Translations under genes and position numbers: made by a program
Notes under the pieces: model-generated
Seen by the model: the letters and a program-made list of their open reading frames with translations, nothing else
Database searches by the model: none
What the model was told of the DNA's origin: nothing
Shown here: positions 8,757-17,927 of the stretch, in pieces
Numbering within the stretch: the stretch's first letter is position 1
Layout of the letters: each line of letters starts with the position of its first letter
Source of the DNA: Kallotenue papyrolyticum
GTDB lineage: Bacteria; Chloroflexota; Chloroflexia; Chloroflexales; Kallotenuaceae
Assembly (NCBI RefSeq): GCF_000526415.1
Contig: NZ_JAGA01000003.1
Coordinates: forward strand, 558,001-622,000
DNA: 64,000 nucleotides
Direction of reading: 5' to 3'

Positions 8757-9008
8757 ATGAGCCTGTGGCAGCAATTCGTCGCCGCGATCGAACGCGAATA
8801 CGATCGCCGCATCCGCGCCGCCAGCCTGGTGAAGGCCTACGATCCCAGCGGCGCATCGCCGCACCACGACCGGCAGGAGACTGCCAACGAACATGTTGAG
8901 CAGATCGCCGTCGCGCAGGATGGACGTGAGCCATCCCTGCCCACCGCCGACCAGCAGCCCGCGCCGCACACCGCCACCCACGGCGCACCACCGATCAACG
9001 ATGCCTAG
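8757..9008 (+). CDS. Small hypothetical protein, 83 residues
   Basis: Short frame starting at an ATG preceded by GCGAGGGAG. The first 30 residues (MSLWQQFVAAIEREYDRRIR and onward) look helical and charged; the rest is polar, rich in Pro, His and Ala and probably disordered. A TATAAT lies at 8715-8720 but lacks a convincing -35. I do not recognise it. The high GC content of the region makes chance frames common, so this is a tentative call supported only by the ribosome site and its position in an otherwise empty 440-bp gap. Confidence 0.4.
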   Translation: MSLWQQFVAAIEREYDRRIRAASLVKAYDPSGASPHHDRQETANEHVEQIAVAQDGREPSLPTADQQPAPHTATHGAPPINDA

Positions 9009-9052
9009 CGCCGCGCAGGCAGGTGCGCGCCTCCGCGGTCAGCCGTGCGCCT

Positions 9053-9868
9053 TCAGACATCGATGCCGCCCAACAAGAACAGCACGCGAAACGCTCGAAA
9101 CAGGGTTAGGTAGTCATCGGCGGTGTAGGCCACCGTGCGCGGCGCGGTGCGCTCCACACCAGGCATGATCGCCGCGTAGTCGGCCTGCACCGTTTTCATG
9201 AAGTCGATGCTCAATGTGAGCGGCCCGTCCAGACGCACGGGCGCGCGCCGCTGACGCAGCGCCGCGGCAACACCCTGCCGAATCCGTTCGCGCGCCACCT
9301 CCGGCGCGAGCGAGCGCGCCGCGTAGCGGCCCAGGCCCTGCTTGACGGCCACGCCCGGCAGATCCTCGCCCAGCCAGGCCCTGGCCTCGGCCACCGCTGT
9401 TTGATCGCCGCTGACAAAGACGACCGGTGCGCCGTACGCGCCCGCCAGCGCGGCGTTGAGGCCGATCTCGCCGATCGGTCGGCCGTTGATGCGCACATTC
9501 AGCAGGCTACCGGTGTAGGTATGGTCGATCACGCTGCCGGCTGTGCCGGCCATGCCATGGTAGCCAATGAAGCAGACGGCGTCGAAGCCGGCCTCGATGC
9601 CCTCCATCATCGACCAACAGCGCGGCGAGCCCTGAATCAACTCGGCGTGAGGATGCAGCTCATCGGGCAGGATGTTACGCATATCCCAGTGCGCGTCGCT
9701 GACCACGATCTCGCGCGCGCCGGCGTCCAACGCGCCGGCGATCGCCGCATTGGCTTCAGCGGTCATCAGCCGGCGGCTCCGCTCATATTCGGGCGCGTAT
9801 GGCCGCGTCTGCTCGGCATGGACAACGCCCGCCACACCCTCCATATCAACCGAAAGAAAGACACGCAT
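9053..9868 (-). CDS. M55 family D-aminopeptidase (DppA-like)
   Basis: A 271-residue protein with the zinc-ligand pattern of DppA: Asp8 and Glu10 in SVDMEGVAG, His60 in SDAHWDM, His104 in GYHGMAGT, plus His116 in IDHTYTG close to the catalytic region. DppA-type enzymes release N-terminal D-amino acids from peptides such as D-Ala-D-Ala as self-compartmentalising decamers. The ATG at 9868 is chosen over a TTG five codons upstream because GGGAGGAA sits right before it. It stands alone, with the TetR gene upstream on the same strand 75 bp away. It could act in recycling of peptidoglycan peptides. Confidence 0.88.
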   Translation of the reverse strand: MRVFLSVDMEGVAGVVHAEQTRPYAPEYERSRRLMTAEANAAIAGALDAGAREIVVSDAHWDMRNILPDELHPHAELIQGSPRCWSMMEGIEAGFDAVCFIGYHGMAGTAGSVIDHTYTGSLLNVRINGRPIGEIGLNAALAGAYGAPVVFVSGDQTAVAEARAWLGEDLPGVAVKQGLGRYAARSLAPEVARERIRQGVAAALRQRRAPVRLDGPLTLSIDFMKTVQADYAAIMPGVERTAPRTVAYTADDYLTLFRAFRVLFLLGGIDV

Positions 9869-9943
9869 TGCTTCCTCCCGCAAGGCACGATTCTGCGGGC
9901 TATGCTAGCCGCAGGCGTCAAGCGAAAGAGCACTGCCGGCCCT

Positions 9944-10576
9944 TCAGGCCGCGCCAACGAAGCGCCACAGCATCTCGGTGAGCGCCGCCTGCACGCGTTC
10001 GCGCTCGATCTGCGTGGTGTAGGGCAGGCCCATACCGGCCAGCGTTTCGGTCGTCACCTGGATCACCAGCGCCGCCGCTTCGGGATCGGCCACCTGGCCC
10101 AACCCCAGCTCGTTGACACGGCGCAGAAAGTGTTGCAAGCGTTCCAGCGCCAGCCGGTTCAGCTCGCGCACGCGCGCCGCAACATCGGGGTTTTGCGTTG
10201 CCAGGTAGGCGATCGCCGGGCTTAGCTTGCGGTACAGCTCGCGGCGCTCAAAGAGCCGCGCCACGGCCCGCTCGATGGTTGCCCGCAGATCAACTTGGGC
10301 GCCGAGCTCCAGCTCACGCAGCGCCGCTTCAGTCTCCTCCTTGTACAGGCGATCCCACAGCGCCAGCAGGATCTGCTGCTTGTCCTTGAAGTAGGTATAG
10401 ATCGAACCAACCGGCTTGCCGGCGCGCTGCGCGATATCGCTGGTCGAAACATGGTTGTAGCCCTGGCTGGCGAACAGTTCGGCGGCGGCCTCCAAGATGG
10501 CATTGACCGTCTGACGCGAACGCTCCTGCTTGGGCTCGTTGAGCAACGGCGATGGCGCGGCCTGTGAATCACCCAT
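9944..10576 (-). CDS. TetR/AcrR family transcriptional regulator
   Basis: A 210-residue protein. The N-terminal helix-turn-helix is classic: TVNAILEAAAELFASQGY, then STSDIAQRAGKPVGSIYTYF and KDKQQIL (about residues 22-72). The C-terminal ligand domain is unspecific in sequence. It is divergent from an acyl-CoA dehydrogenase gene with a 200-bp shared promoter region, the usual arrangement for a local repressor of fatty-acid or acyl-CoA metabolism. That regulatory link is inferred from position; no clear palindromic operator was recognised. The ATG at 10576 is preceded by TGAGGTTG. Confidence 0.85.
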   Translation of the reverse strand: MGDSQAAPSPLLNEPKQERSRQTVNAILEAAAELFASQGYNHVSTSDIAQRAGKPVGSIYTYFKDKQQILLALWDRLYKEETEAALRELELGAQVDLRATIERAVARLFERRELYRKLSPAIAYLATQNPDVAARVRELNRLALERLQHFLRRVNELGLGQVADPEAAALVIQVTTETLAGMGLPYTTQIERERVQAALTEMLWRFVGAA

Positions 10577-10607
10577 ACAACCTCATGCGGCCGCGCGAAC
10601 AGCCCGC

Positions 10608-10637
10608 TTGACAGCGGTTGACGCGCGGCTCTATAAT
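10608..10637 (+). promoter_or_regulatory. Sigma-A promoter of the acyl-CoA dehydrogenase gene
   Basis: TTGACA (10608-10613) and TATAAT (10632-10637) with an 18-base spacer; both hexamers are exact consensus. A second TTGAC starts ten bases after the first. The predicted 5-prime leader is about 130 bases. Confidence 0.7.
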
Positions 10638-10660
10638 TTGAATATCTTTCAGCTTTCCTC

Positions 10661-10666
10661 ATTATA
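10661..10666 (-). promoter_or_regulatory. -10 element for the TetR gene
   Basis: The minus strand reads TATAAT here, about 85 bases before the TetR start and back to back with the divergent dehydrogenase promoter. No good -35 is seen. Confidence 0.4.
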
Positions 10667-10776
10667 GCCATGGATGCGTCGCCGGGGCAAACGCGCAGCG
10701 TCATCCACCCCCGCCGTCACGCAGCCTCCACCGCGCAATGAGGAGTGTGCGCCGCCAGTGCAAAGGAGCAACGGTC

Positions 10777-11940
10777 ATGGCTCGCGACACCCAGCAAGAT
10801 CTCAAGCTACTGCGCCAGACGATTCGCGAGTTTGTGGAGCGCGAGGTCGCGCCGGTCGCCCGCATGTACGATGAACAGGAAGCCGTGCCCTACCCGGTGC
10901 TGCGCAAAGCCGCCGAGCTGGGCCTGTTCGGCATCCCCTTTCCGGAGCAGTACGGCGGCAGCGACATGGGCATCACCGGCTACTGCGTGCTGCTGGAAGA
11001 GATCAACCGCCACGATGCCTCGCTGGGCACGATCATCGGCGCGTCGGTCCAGCTCGCCGGCATGACGATCTACCTGGCCGGCTCGGAGGAGCAAAAGCAG
11101 CGTTACCTGGTGCCGCTGGCCGAAGGGCGCCTGATCGGCGCGTGGTGTCTGACCGAGCCCAACGCCGGCTCGGATGCGGCGCACATCACCACCCAGGCAC
11201 GACAGGAGGGCGACACCTGGGTGCTCAACGGCAGCAAGATGTGGATCACCAACGGCTCTTTCGCCGACATCCTGGTGGTCTTCGCCACGGTCGATCCGGC
11301 GCTAGGCGCGCGCGGCATCACCGCTTTCATTGTCGAGAAGGACACTCCCGGCTTCAAGGTCGGTAAGATCGAGGAGAAGATGGGCCTGCGCGCCTCGCAC
11401 ACCGCCAGCGTCTATTTCGAAGATTGCCGCGTGCCGGCAGCCAACCTGATCGGCCGGCCGGGCGAGGGCTTTCGCATCGCCATGCAGACGCTGGACATTG
11501 GGCGTTGCGCCCTGGGCGCGGCCTCGCTCGGCTCGGCCAAGCAAGCCTTCGAGCTGTCGCGGCGCTATGCCGTCGAGCGCAAGCAGTTTGGCCGGCCCAT
11601 CGCCGATTTCCAGGCGATCCAGTTCAAACTGGCCGATATGCTGGTCAAAATCCACACCATGGAGCAGATCGTCTATCACTGCGCCGCGCTGGTGGACAAC
11701 GGACAGCCGGCCACGCTTGAATCGTCGATCGTCAAGCTGTACTGCACCGAAGCCGCCTCGCAGGTGATCGACGAGGCGATCCAGATCCACGGCGGCCTGG
11801 GCTTCAGCCGCGAGCTGCCGCTGGAGCGCATGTACCGCGATGCGCGCGTAACGCGCATCTTTGAGGGCACCAACGAGATCCAGCGCCGCGTGATCGCTGG
11901 CGAACTGTTCAAACAGATCGGCTATCGCCTCGGCGCCTAA
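10777..11940 (+). CDS. Acyl-CoA dehydrogenase
   Basis: A 387-residue flavoprotein of normal family length. Visible signatures: WCLTEPNAGSDAAH in the middle domain, GSKMWITNG, the C-terminal helix segment YAVERKQFGRPIADFQAIQF, then QIHGGLGFSRELPLERMYRD and FEGTNEIQRRVIA. The Glu in FEGT aligns with the catalytic base of medium- and short-chain enzymes. It oxidises an acyl-CoA to the 2-enoyl-CoA and passes electrons to ETF. Chain length or branching preference cannot be told. The ATG at 10777 has AAAGGAG at good spacing. The divergent TetR gene suggests inducible fatty-acid or amino-acid catabolism. Confidence 0.9.
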   Translation: MARDTQQDLKLLRQTIREFVEREVAPVARMYDEQEAVPYPVLRKAAELGLFGIPFPEQYGGSDMGITGYCVLLEEINRHDASLGTIIGASVQLAGMTIYLAGSEEQKQRYLVPLAEGRLIGAWCLTEPNAGSDAAHITTQARQEGDTWVLNGSKMWITNGSFADILVVFATVDPALGARGITAFIVEKDTPGFKVGKIEEKMGLRASHTASVYFEDCRVPAANLIGRPGEGFRIAMQTLDIGRCALGAASLGSAKQAFELSRRYAVERKQFGRPIADFQAIQFKLADMLVKIHTMEQIVYHCAALVDNGQPATLESSIVKLYCTEAASQVIDEAIQIHGGLGFSRELPLERMYRDARVTRIFEGTNEIQRRVIAGELFKQIGYRLGA

Positions 11941-11961
11941 CCCCACCGAACGTCTCCAGCC

Positions 11962-11996
11962 GCGCGGCGCGTACGGCTACGTTTCACGCGCCGCGC
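11962..11996 (+). terminator. Hairpin after the acyl-CoA dehydrogenase gene
   Basis: GCGCGGCGCGT (11962-11972) and ACGCGCCGCGC (11986-11996) form a perfect 11-bp stem with a 13-base loop, 21 bases past the stop. No T-tract follows, so termination activity is uncertain. Confidence 0.45.
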
Positions 11997-12074
11997 TGAA
12001 TGTTGCTGCGCCGGCCTGCCAGGTACCTATCAGCCGCCTATAAGCTTGCGCAGCGGCGGTCGTCCCCTGCCGGC

Positions 12075-12083
12075 TGGTACAAT
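12075..12083 (+). promoter_or_regulatory. Extended -10 promoter of the class A PBP gene
   Basis: TGG followed by TACAAT (12078-12083), about 85 bases upstream of the start codon; no consensus -35. Confidence 0.45.
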
Positions 12084-12168
12084 ACTTGCCAGTATCAGCC
12101 TTTTGGTATCTGAGAAGAGCTGGCCGGCGCATACGCCGGCGTTCTGCTGGAGACAACACAGACGACTC

Positions 12169-15000
12169 ATGACATCCAACAACGGCTTTTCTGCGCGCAA
12201 CGGTGATCCGCGCCGCCACCTGAGCAGCGCCGCGCGGCAACGTGCCCGGCGCCGGGCGCGCGGCCTGCCGCCACGCCTGCTGGCACACCACAATCAGCGC
12301 CCCCGACGCACACCGCTGCTGGCCGCGCTGCTGACGCTGGCCGCGCTGCTGGCGCTGATCCCAACCCTCGGCATGGCCGCGGGTGGCGCCTACTATGCGC
12401 AGGTTGCTGCCGAGCTGAAGCCACGCCTCGCTAAGCTCCACGACTACGCACCGTTCCAGACCTCGCGCATCCTCGACCGCAACGGACGCCTGCTCTACGA
12501 GTTCATCTCGCAGGGTCGGCGCGATCCGGTCAAGCTGGACCAGATCTCACCCCACCTGATCAACGCCACCATCGCGATCGAGGATAAGCACTTCTGGACC
12601 AATCCGGGCGTGGACTATCTGGGCATCGCGCGCGCCGCCTACCTGAACCTGACGCGCGGCGATATCGTGTCGGGCGGCTCGACGATCACCCAGCAGTTCA
12701 TCAAGCTCGTGCTGCTCACCGACCAGGAACGGCAGGAGGGCTACGAGCGCAAGCTCAAGGAAGTGATCCTGGCGCAGCAGTTGACGCGCGAGTACAGCAA
12801 GGAGCAGATCCTGGAGCTGTATCTCAACGAGATCAACTACGGCAACCTGGCCTATGGTATCCAGGCCGCTGCCCAGACCTATTTCGGCATCGATGCCAAG
12901 GACCTGAACCTCAACCAGGCCTCGCTGCTGGCTGGCATCCCGCAGTTGCCGACGCTCTACAACCCGATGCGCTATGTGGATGCCAACCGCGTGCTCAAGG
13001 GTGTGCAACTGCGCCGCGATTGGGTCACCAACCTCGACACGCGTCTGCCTGAGGATATTGCGCCGCCGCGCGCGCGCCAGGTGGCTGTGCTGCGCGAAAT
13101 GGTGCAGAACGGCATGATCACCGAGCGCGAAGCGCGCGAGGCCATCGCCCAGGACCTGCAGTTTGCCGATCAGCAGGTGCCGCTGCGCGCGCCGCACTTT
13201 GTTTTTTATGTCAAAGAGCTGTTGGAGAACGATCCGCGGATCGGGCCGATCCTGGCCAACGAGGGCGGCCTGACGATCACCACGACACTCGATCTGGATA
13301 TTCAGCAGATCGCCGAGCGCGAGGCCAAACGCCGCATCGAAGAGCTGGAGGCCGAGGGCCGCAACATCCACAACGCTGCGGTGGTGATCCAGCAGCCCGG
13401 CACCGGCCAGATCCTGGCGATGGTCGGCTCGATCGACTACAACGCGGTCAAGCCGACGACGACCGAGGGCGAAGAGGGCAACGTGCTCGACGGCAACGTC
13501 AACGTCGCGATCGCCGAACGGCAGCCCGGCTCGGCGCTCAAGCCCTTTACCTACCTGTCAGCACTCAAGCAGGGCGTGCTCACACCCGGCTCGATCCTGT
13601 GGGACGTCGAGACGCGCTTCCCGATCCGCGCCGGCGCCAGCGAGCGCAACCTCAACAAGTGCGCGCCCGGTGCGGATGCCTACTGGTTCTGCCCCAAAAA
13701 CTTCGACAACCGCTGGCACGGGCCGGTGCGCATGCGCGAGGCGCTGGCCAACTCGCTCAACATGCCGGCGGTGCTGGCGCTCAAACGCGCCGGCATCGGG
13801 CCGACGCGCGAGCTGCTGCATCAGATGGGCATCAGCGGCCTGCAACGCGAGGACAGCTACTACGGCCTGGCGCTGACGCTGGGCGGCGGTGAAGTGACGC
13901 TGCTGGACCTGACCACCGCCTACAACACGCTGGCCAACGACGGGCGCTACGTGCAGGCCAATCCGATCCTCAAGATCACCGACCGGCACGGCACGGTGCT
14001 GCGCGAGTTCCAGGCGCAGCCCAATACCCAGGTGGTCGATCCGGCGCTGGTGGCGATCGTGCGTGACTGGATGGGCGATAATGCTGCGCGCACGCCGATC
14101 TTTGGCCGCAACAACCCGCTGCGCTTATCGCGTCCGGCGCATGCCAAAACCGGCACTACCGACGACTTCCGCGACGCCTGGGCGCTGGGCTTCACGCCCT
14201 ACGTCACCGTTGGCGTCTGGACCGGTAACAACAACAACGAACCGACGCAGCGCGTTGAGTCGACGCAGGGCGGCGGCGTGATCTGGAACCGCATCATGGA
14301 GGCGCTCTTCGCCGATCCGCGCATCGACGCCTTTTTGCGCGACAACGGCCAACGTCCGCTGGCGTTTCCCAGCCCGGCGGCCTATGGCGCGGTGGAGCGT
14401 CGCATCTGCCAGATCGGTGGTCCCTTCGGCCAGCGCACCACAGAGTGGTTCACGCCGCAGATGGTTGAGCGCAACGCCGACGGTGTGCAGTGCGACTTCT
14501 ACAAGACCGTCGAAGTGGTGCGCCTGGATGATGGGCGGGTCTGTCTGCCGCAGCCGGGCCAAAACTACGGCGATCGCCTGGTGAGCATGCGCGTCTGGAA
14601 CCTGCCCAAGTCCACCGACGATGAACGCATCATCGGCGGTGAGTTCCGCTTCGGCGACGACGAAGAGCTGGTGGGCAGTGCGCCGACGCAGCAGTGTGGC
14701 CCCGAAGCAGTCCTGACGCCCACGCCCGAACCAACGCCAACTCCTGAAACGACGCCGACAGCAGGGCCCGGCCAGCCAGCCCAGGTGCTGCCCAACCTGG
14801 TGGGCCTGGGCGAGAACCAGGCCAAGGGCGTGCTGGCCGGCCTGGGCATCACCTCGGTGGTCGTTGACTATCAGGGTCGCGATCGGCTCGGCGATCTCTA
14901 TGATCAGTTCCCGGCCTATGCCGTCGTGAGCCACAGCCCGGGACCGGGCACGCCGATCCAGCCCGGCATGACCGTCGTGCTGGGCATCCGCGCGCCCTAG
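12169..15000 (+). CDS. Bifunctional class A penicillin-binding protein with PASTA domain
   Basis: A 943-residue protein. A basic cytoplasmic tail leads to one transmembrane helix (about 50-75). The GT51 glycosyltransferase domain shows IAIEDKHFW (catalytic Glu138) and SGGSTITQQF. The transpeptidase domain has the triad SALK (Ser455, Lys458), SLN (529-531) and KTGT (from 660). A Thr/Pro-rich linker of about 20 residues leads to a single C-terminal PASTA-type domain (roughly 870-943, VLPNLVGLGENQAK to VVLGIRAP). It polymerises and cross-links peptidoglycan outside the membrane. PASTA domains usually bind peptidoglycan or muropeptides. The ATG at 12169 has TGGAGA upstream. Confidence 0.92.
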   Translation: MTSNNGFSARNGDPRRHLSSAARQRARRRARGLPPRLLAHHNQRPRRTPLLAALLTLAALLALIPTLGMAAGGAYYAQVAAELKPRLAKLHDYAPFQTSRILDRNGRLLYEFISQGRRDPVKLDQISPHLINATIAIEDKHFWTNPGVDYLGIARAAYLNLTRGDIVSGGSTITQQFIKLVLLTDQERQEGYERKLKEVILAQQLTREYSKEQILELYLNEINYGNLAYGIQAAAQTYFGIDAKDLNLNQASLLAGIPQLPTLYNPMRYVDANRVLKGVQLRRDWVTNLDTRLPEDIAPPRARQVAVLREMVQNGMITEREAREAIAQDLQFADQQVPLRAPHFVFYVKELLENDPRIGPILANEGGLTITTTLDLDIQQIAEREAKRRIEELEAEGRNIHNAAVVIQQPGTGQILAMVGSIDYNAVKPTTTEGEEGNVLDGNVNVAIAERQPGSALKPFTYLSALKQGVLTPGSILWDVETRFPIRAGASERNLNKCAPGADAYWFCPKNFDNRWHGPVRMREALANSLNMPAVLALKRAGIGPTRELLHQMGISGLQREDSYYGLALTLGGGEVTLLDLTTAYNTLANDGRYVQANPILKITDRHGTVLREFQAQPNTQVVDPALVAIVRDWMGDNAARTPIFGRNNPLRLSRPAHAKTGTTDDFRDAWALGFTPYVTVGVWTGNNNNEPTQRVESTQGGGVIWNRIMEALFADPRIDAFLRDNGQRPLAFPSPAAYGAVERRICQIGGPFGQRTTEWFTPQMVERNADGVQCDFYKTVEVVRLDDGRVCLPQPGQNYGDRLVSMRVWNLPKSTDDERIIGGEFRFGDDEELVGSAPTQQCGPEAVLTPTPEPTPTPETTPTAGPGQPAQVLPNLVGLGENQAKGVLAGLGITSVVVDYQGRDRLGDLYDQFPAYAVVSHSPGPGTPIQPGMTVVLGIRAP

Positions 15001-15019
15001 CCCACGCCCTCAGCAGCGC

Positions 15020-15061
15020 CGGCCCCCCCACCGCGTTCTGCCCGGACGCGACGGGGGGCCG
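15020..15061 (+). terminator. Hairpin after the PBP gene
   Basis: CGGCCCCCC (15020-15028) pairs with GGGGGGCCG (15053-15061), and an inner CGCGT/ACGCG extends the structure. No T-tract follows; it ends 18 bases before the topA promoter. Confidence 0.5.
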
Positions 15062-15079
15062 TCTGCTGGACGTAGTGCC

Positions 15080-15108
15080 TTGACACGTGCGCAGGGAGCG
15101 AGTATAGT
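15080..15108 (+). promoter_or_regulatory. Sigma-A promoter of topA
   Basis: TTGACA (15080-15085), a 17-base spacer and TATAGT (15103-15108), 69 bases before the topA start codon. Confidence 0.75.
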
Positions 15109-15176
15109 GCAGACACAGGCCGGTCGATCCGCTTGACGGTTCCCCGGTCTGCTTGTTTCAAGGAGCACAGACAGGC

Positions 15177-17732
15177 ATGGGGCGTAAACTGCTGATCGTT
15201 GAGTCGCCGGCCAAGGCGCGTACGATCCAGAAATATCTCGGCGCTGATTTCAAGGTGCAGGCCTCGATGGGCCACGTCCGCGATCTGCCCAAGAGCAAGC
15301 TGGGCGTGGACATCGAGCACGACTTCGCGCCGGAATACGAGATCAGCAGCGATAAATCCAAGATCATCAGCGAGTTGCGCAGCGCGGTGAAGCAGGCCGA
15401 CGCAATCTACCTGGCGACCGACCCCGACCGCGAGGGCGATGCCATCGCCTGGCATGTGCTGGAAGCGGTGCGTGTGCCCAAAAACAAGCCGGTCTATCGC
15501 ATCACCTTCCACGAGATCACCAAACAGGCCGTGCAGGAAGCGCTGCAGCATCCCCGTAACATCGACACGCGCCTGGTGGATGCGCAGCAGGCGCGGCGCG
15601 TGCTGGATCGCTTGGTCGGCTACCGCCTGTCGCCGTTGCTGTGGGACAAGGTACGGCGCGGCCTGTCCGCCGGGCGCGTCCAGTCGGTCGCCGTGCGGCT
15701 GGTCGTCGAGCGCGAGCGCGAGATCGAAAACTTCAAGCCGCGCGAATACTGGAGCATCGAGGCCGATCTGGCCAAACTGAGCGGCGACGAGCGTGTCTTC
15801 CGCGCGGTGCTGATCGAGCGCAACGGCAAAAAGCTCGACAAGTTCGCGATCGCGAGCCAGGCCGCGGCTGAAGCGATCGTGCGCGATCTCGACGGCGCGC
15901 AGTACCGCGTTGCCACGATCACGCGCAAAGATAAAAAGCGCACGCCCGCGCCGCCGTTCACCACCTCCACGCTGCAACAGGAGGCCAGCCGTAAGCTGGG
16001 CTTCGGCGCCAAGAAGACGATGCTGATCGCCCAGCAGCTCTACGAGGGTGTGGACATCGGCGCGGAGGGGACCGTCGGCCTGATCACCTACATGCGCACC
16101 GACTCGGTCAGTGTGTCACAGCAGGCCCAGGACGAAGCGCGGGCCCTGATCCGCGAGCTGTATGGCGCCGAGTACGTTCCGGCGCGGCCCAACGTGTATA
16201 AAACCAAAACCAAGGGCGCCCAGGAAGCACACGAAGCGATCCGGCCGACCAGCGTGCGCCGCCGGCCCGAGCAGTTGCGCGGCGTGCTGAACCGCGATCA
16301 GTACCGGCTCTACGAGCTGATCTGGAAGCGCTTTGTCGCCTCGCAGATGGCGGCGGCGATCTTCGACAGCACAACTGTGGACATCGCGGCCGGCCGCGCG
16401 CTCAACGGTGCCACACCGCCCTACCTGTTTCGCGCCACGGGCTCGGTGCTCACCTTTGCGGGCTTCCTGGCGGTGTACAACGTCAGCCTAGACGACGGCG
16501 AGGAGGACGAGGATCGCGAAGCCCTACTGCCGCCCCTAGGCGAAGGCGAGCACCTACGGCTGGTCGAGCTGCTGCCGTTGCAACACTGGACCCAGCCACC
16601 GCCGCGCTACACCGAAGCCTCGCTGGTCAAGGAGCTGGAGCGCCTCGGCATTGGCCGACCGTCAACCTACGCACCCACGCTGGCCACCATCGAAGCGCGC
16701 GATTATGTCGAGATCGTGGACAAGAAGCTGGTGCCGACCACGCTGGGGCGCATCGTGACCGATCTGCTGGTGGAACACTTCCCGGACGTGGTGGATTACA
16801 ACTTCACCTCGCAGATGGAACAGCAGCTCGACGATATCGCCGAGGGCGAGCGGCAGTGGGTGCCGGTGGTGCGCGAGTTCTACCAGCCCTTCGAGCGCAC
16901 CCTGGAAAAGGCGCAACGCGAGATGCGCAGCGTCAAGGGCGAGGTCCAGATCACCGAGCTGACCTGTCCCCAGTGCGGCGCAGCGCTGGCGATCCGCCTG
17001 GGACGCAACGGCGAGTTTCTGGCCTGCACCAACGAGGCGTGCTCCTTCACCGGCGATCTGCAACGCGATGCCGAGGGCAACGTGCGGCTGGCCGCGCAGC
17101 CACAACTGGCCGAGGGTGAGCCGCAGATCTGTGATAAGTGCGGCCGTTCAATGGTGATCAAGCAGGGGCGCTACGGCCCTTTCCTGGCCTGCAGCGGCTA
17201 CCCGCAATGCAAAAACGTGCGCAACCTGACGCGCACCAGCGAGGGCACGCTGGCGCTCGCCGAGCAGGTCACCGAATTCGCCTGTCCCAAGTGCGGCAAG
17301 CCGATGATCCGCAAGGCCGGCCGCTGGGGTCCCTACCTGGCCTGCTCCGACTATCCGGAGTGTAAAACTATTCAGAAGCTGGACCGCCAGGGTCAGCCCA
17401 AACCACCGGCCCAGATCACCGAGCGGCAGTGTCCGCAGTGCGGGCGCCACCTGGCGCTGAAGCAGGGCCGCTACGGGCCCTTCCTGAGCTGCACCGGCTA
17501 CCCGCGCTGCCGCTACATCGAAAAACTGCCCGCCGACGGCCCGCCGCCGCGCATCCTCAGCGACGAGGAGGTAGCGGCCCTGCCGGCACAGGCCATCAGC
17601 GCCAAGAGCGAGGAGCCTAACGCCACGGCGCGCAAACGCAGCAGCGCCACGCGCAGCGCCACCGGCAACGGTTCGTCCGCCAAACGCAGCAGCCCCACGC
17701 GTCACGCGCCGCGCGCCAAGCAGCGCGCCTGA
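15177..17732 (+). CDS. topA: DNA topoisomerase I (type IA)
   Basis: An 851-residue enzyme that relaxes negative supercoils by passing one strand through a transient break. The Toprim domain opens with LLIVESPAKARTIQKYLG and has ATDPDREGDAIAWH. The active-site Tyr305 is in GLITYMRTDS. The C-terminal part (from about residue 595) carries four topoisomerase zinc-ribbon repeats, three or more with clear CPxCG or CDKCG plus a downstream Cys pair, followed by a Lys/Arg/Ser-rich tail of about 50 residues. The ATG at 15177 has AAGGAG upstream. Normal family length; single gene with its own promoter. Confidence 0.95.
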   Translation: MGRKLLIVESPAKARTIQKYLGADFKVQASMGHVRDLPKSKLGVDIEHDFAPEYEISSDKSKIISELRSAVKQADAIYLATDPDREGDAIAWHVLEAVRVPKNKPVYRITFHEITKQAVQEALQHPRNIDTRLVDAQQARRVLDRLVGYRLSPLLWDKVRRGLSAGRVQSVAVRLVVEREREIENFKPREYWSIEADLAKLSGDERVFRAVLIERNGKKLDKFAIASQAAAEAIVRDLDGAQYRVATITRKDKKRTPAPPFTTSTLQQEASRKLGFGAKKTMLIAQQLYEGVDIGAEGTVGLITYMRTDSVSVSQQAQDEARALIRELYGAEYVPARPNVYKTKTKGAQEAHEAIRPTSVRRRPEQLRGVLNRDQYRLYELIWKRFVASQMAAAIFDSTTVDIAAGRALNGATPPYLFRATGSVLTFAGFLAVYNVSLDDGEEDEDREALLPPLGEGEHLRLVELLPLQHWTQPPPRYTEASLVKELERLGIGRPSTYAPTLATIEARDYVEIVDKKLVPTTLGRIVTDLLVEHFPDVVDYNFTSQMEQQLDDIAEGERQWVPVVREFYQPFERTLEKAQREMRSVKGEVQITELTCPQCGAALAIRLGRNGEFLACTNEACSFTGDLQRDAEGNVRLAAQPQLAEGEPQICDKCGRSMVIKQGRYGPFLACSGYPQCKNVRNLTRTSEGTLALAEQVTEFACPKCGKPMIRKAGRWGPYLACSDYPECKTIQKLDRQGQPKPPAQITERQCPQCGRHLALKQGRYGPFLSCTGYPRCRYIEKLPADGPPPRILSDEEVAALPAQAISAKSEEPNATARKRSSATRSATGNGSSAKRSSPTRHAPRAKQRA

Positions 17733-17759
17733 GCGTGGAGAGCCCTGGCACTGTCACCG

Positions 17760-17788
17760 TTGACAGCCGCGCCGCCTTTTGCTAGGAT
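17760..17788 (+). promoter_or_regulatory. Sigma-A promoter of tyrS
   Basis: TTGACA (17760-17765), 17-base spacer, TAGGAT (17783-17788). It lies 164 bases before the tyrS start and upstream of a hairpin-T-tract, so the leader contains an internal terminator. Confidence 0.65.
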
Positions 17789-17805
17789 CAGCGCACACTC
17801 GCTAG

Positions 17806-17927
17806 GGAACACATGCATGCGCTGTTCGCCAACACGCGCCGTTCGGCTGCCCCAGACCCGGGGTAGGGCGCGTGTTCCACGGCGCAGGACGCAGCGACGA
17901 GCGTGGGACCGGCCCCGCGCTCGTTTT
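17806..17927 (+). promoter_or_regulatory. Structured tyrS leader with alternative hairpins and an intrinsic terminator
   Basis: Three pairings are visible. GGAACAC (17806-17812) matches GTGTTCC (17872-17878). AACACGCGCC (17831-17840) matches GGCGCGTGTT (17867-17876), sharing the same 3-prime arm. Then CGAGCG (17898-17903) pairs with CGCTCG (17918-17923) followed by TTTT, an intrinsic terminator located between the promoter and the gene. The terminator stem contains GTGGGACCG, resembling the conserved T-box motif, but no tyrosine codon (TAC or TAT) occurs in the leader, so a canonical tyrosine T-box is not supported. Attenuation of some kind is inferred; it could also serve topA. Confidence 0.45.
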
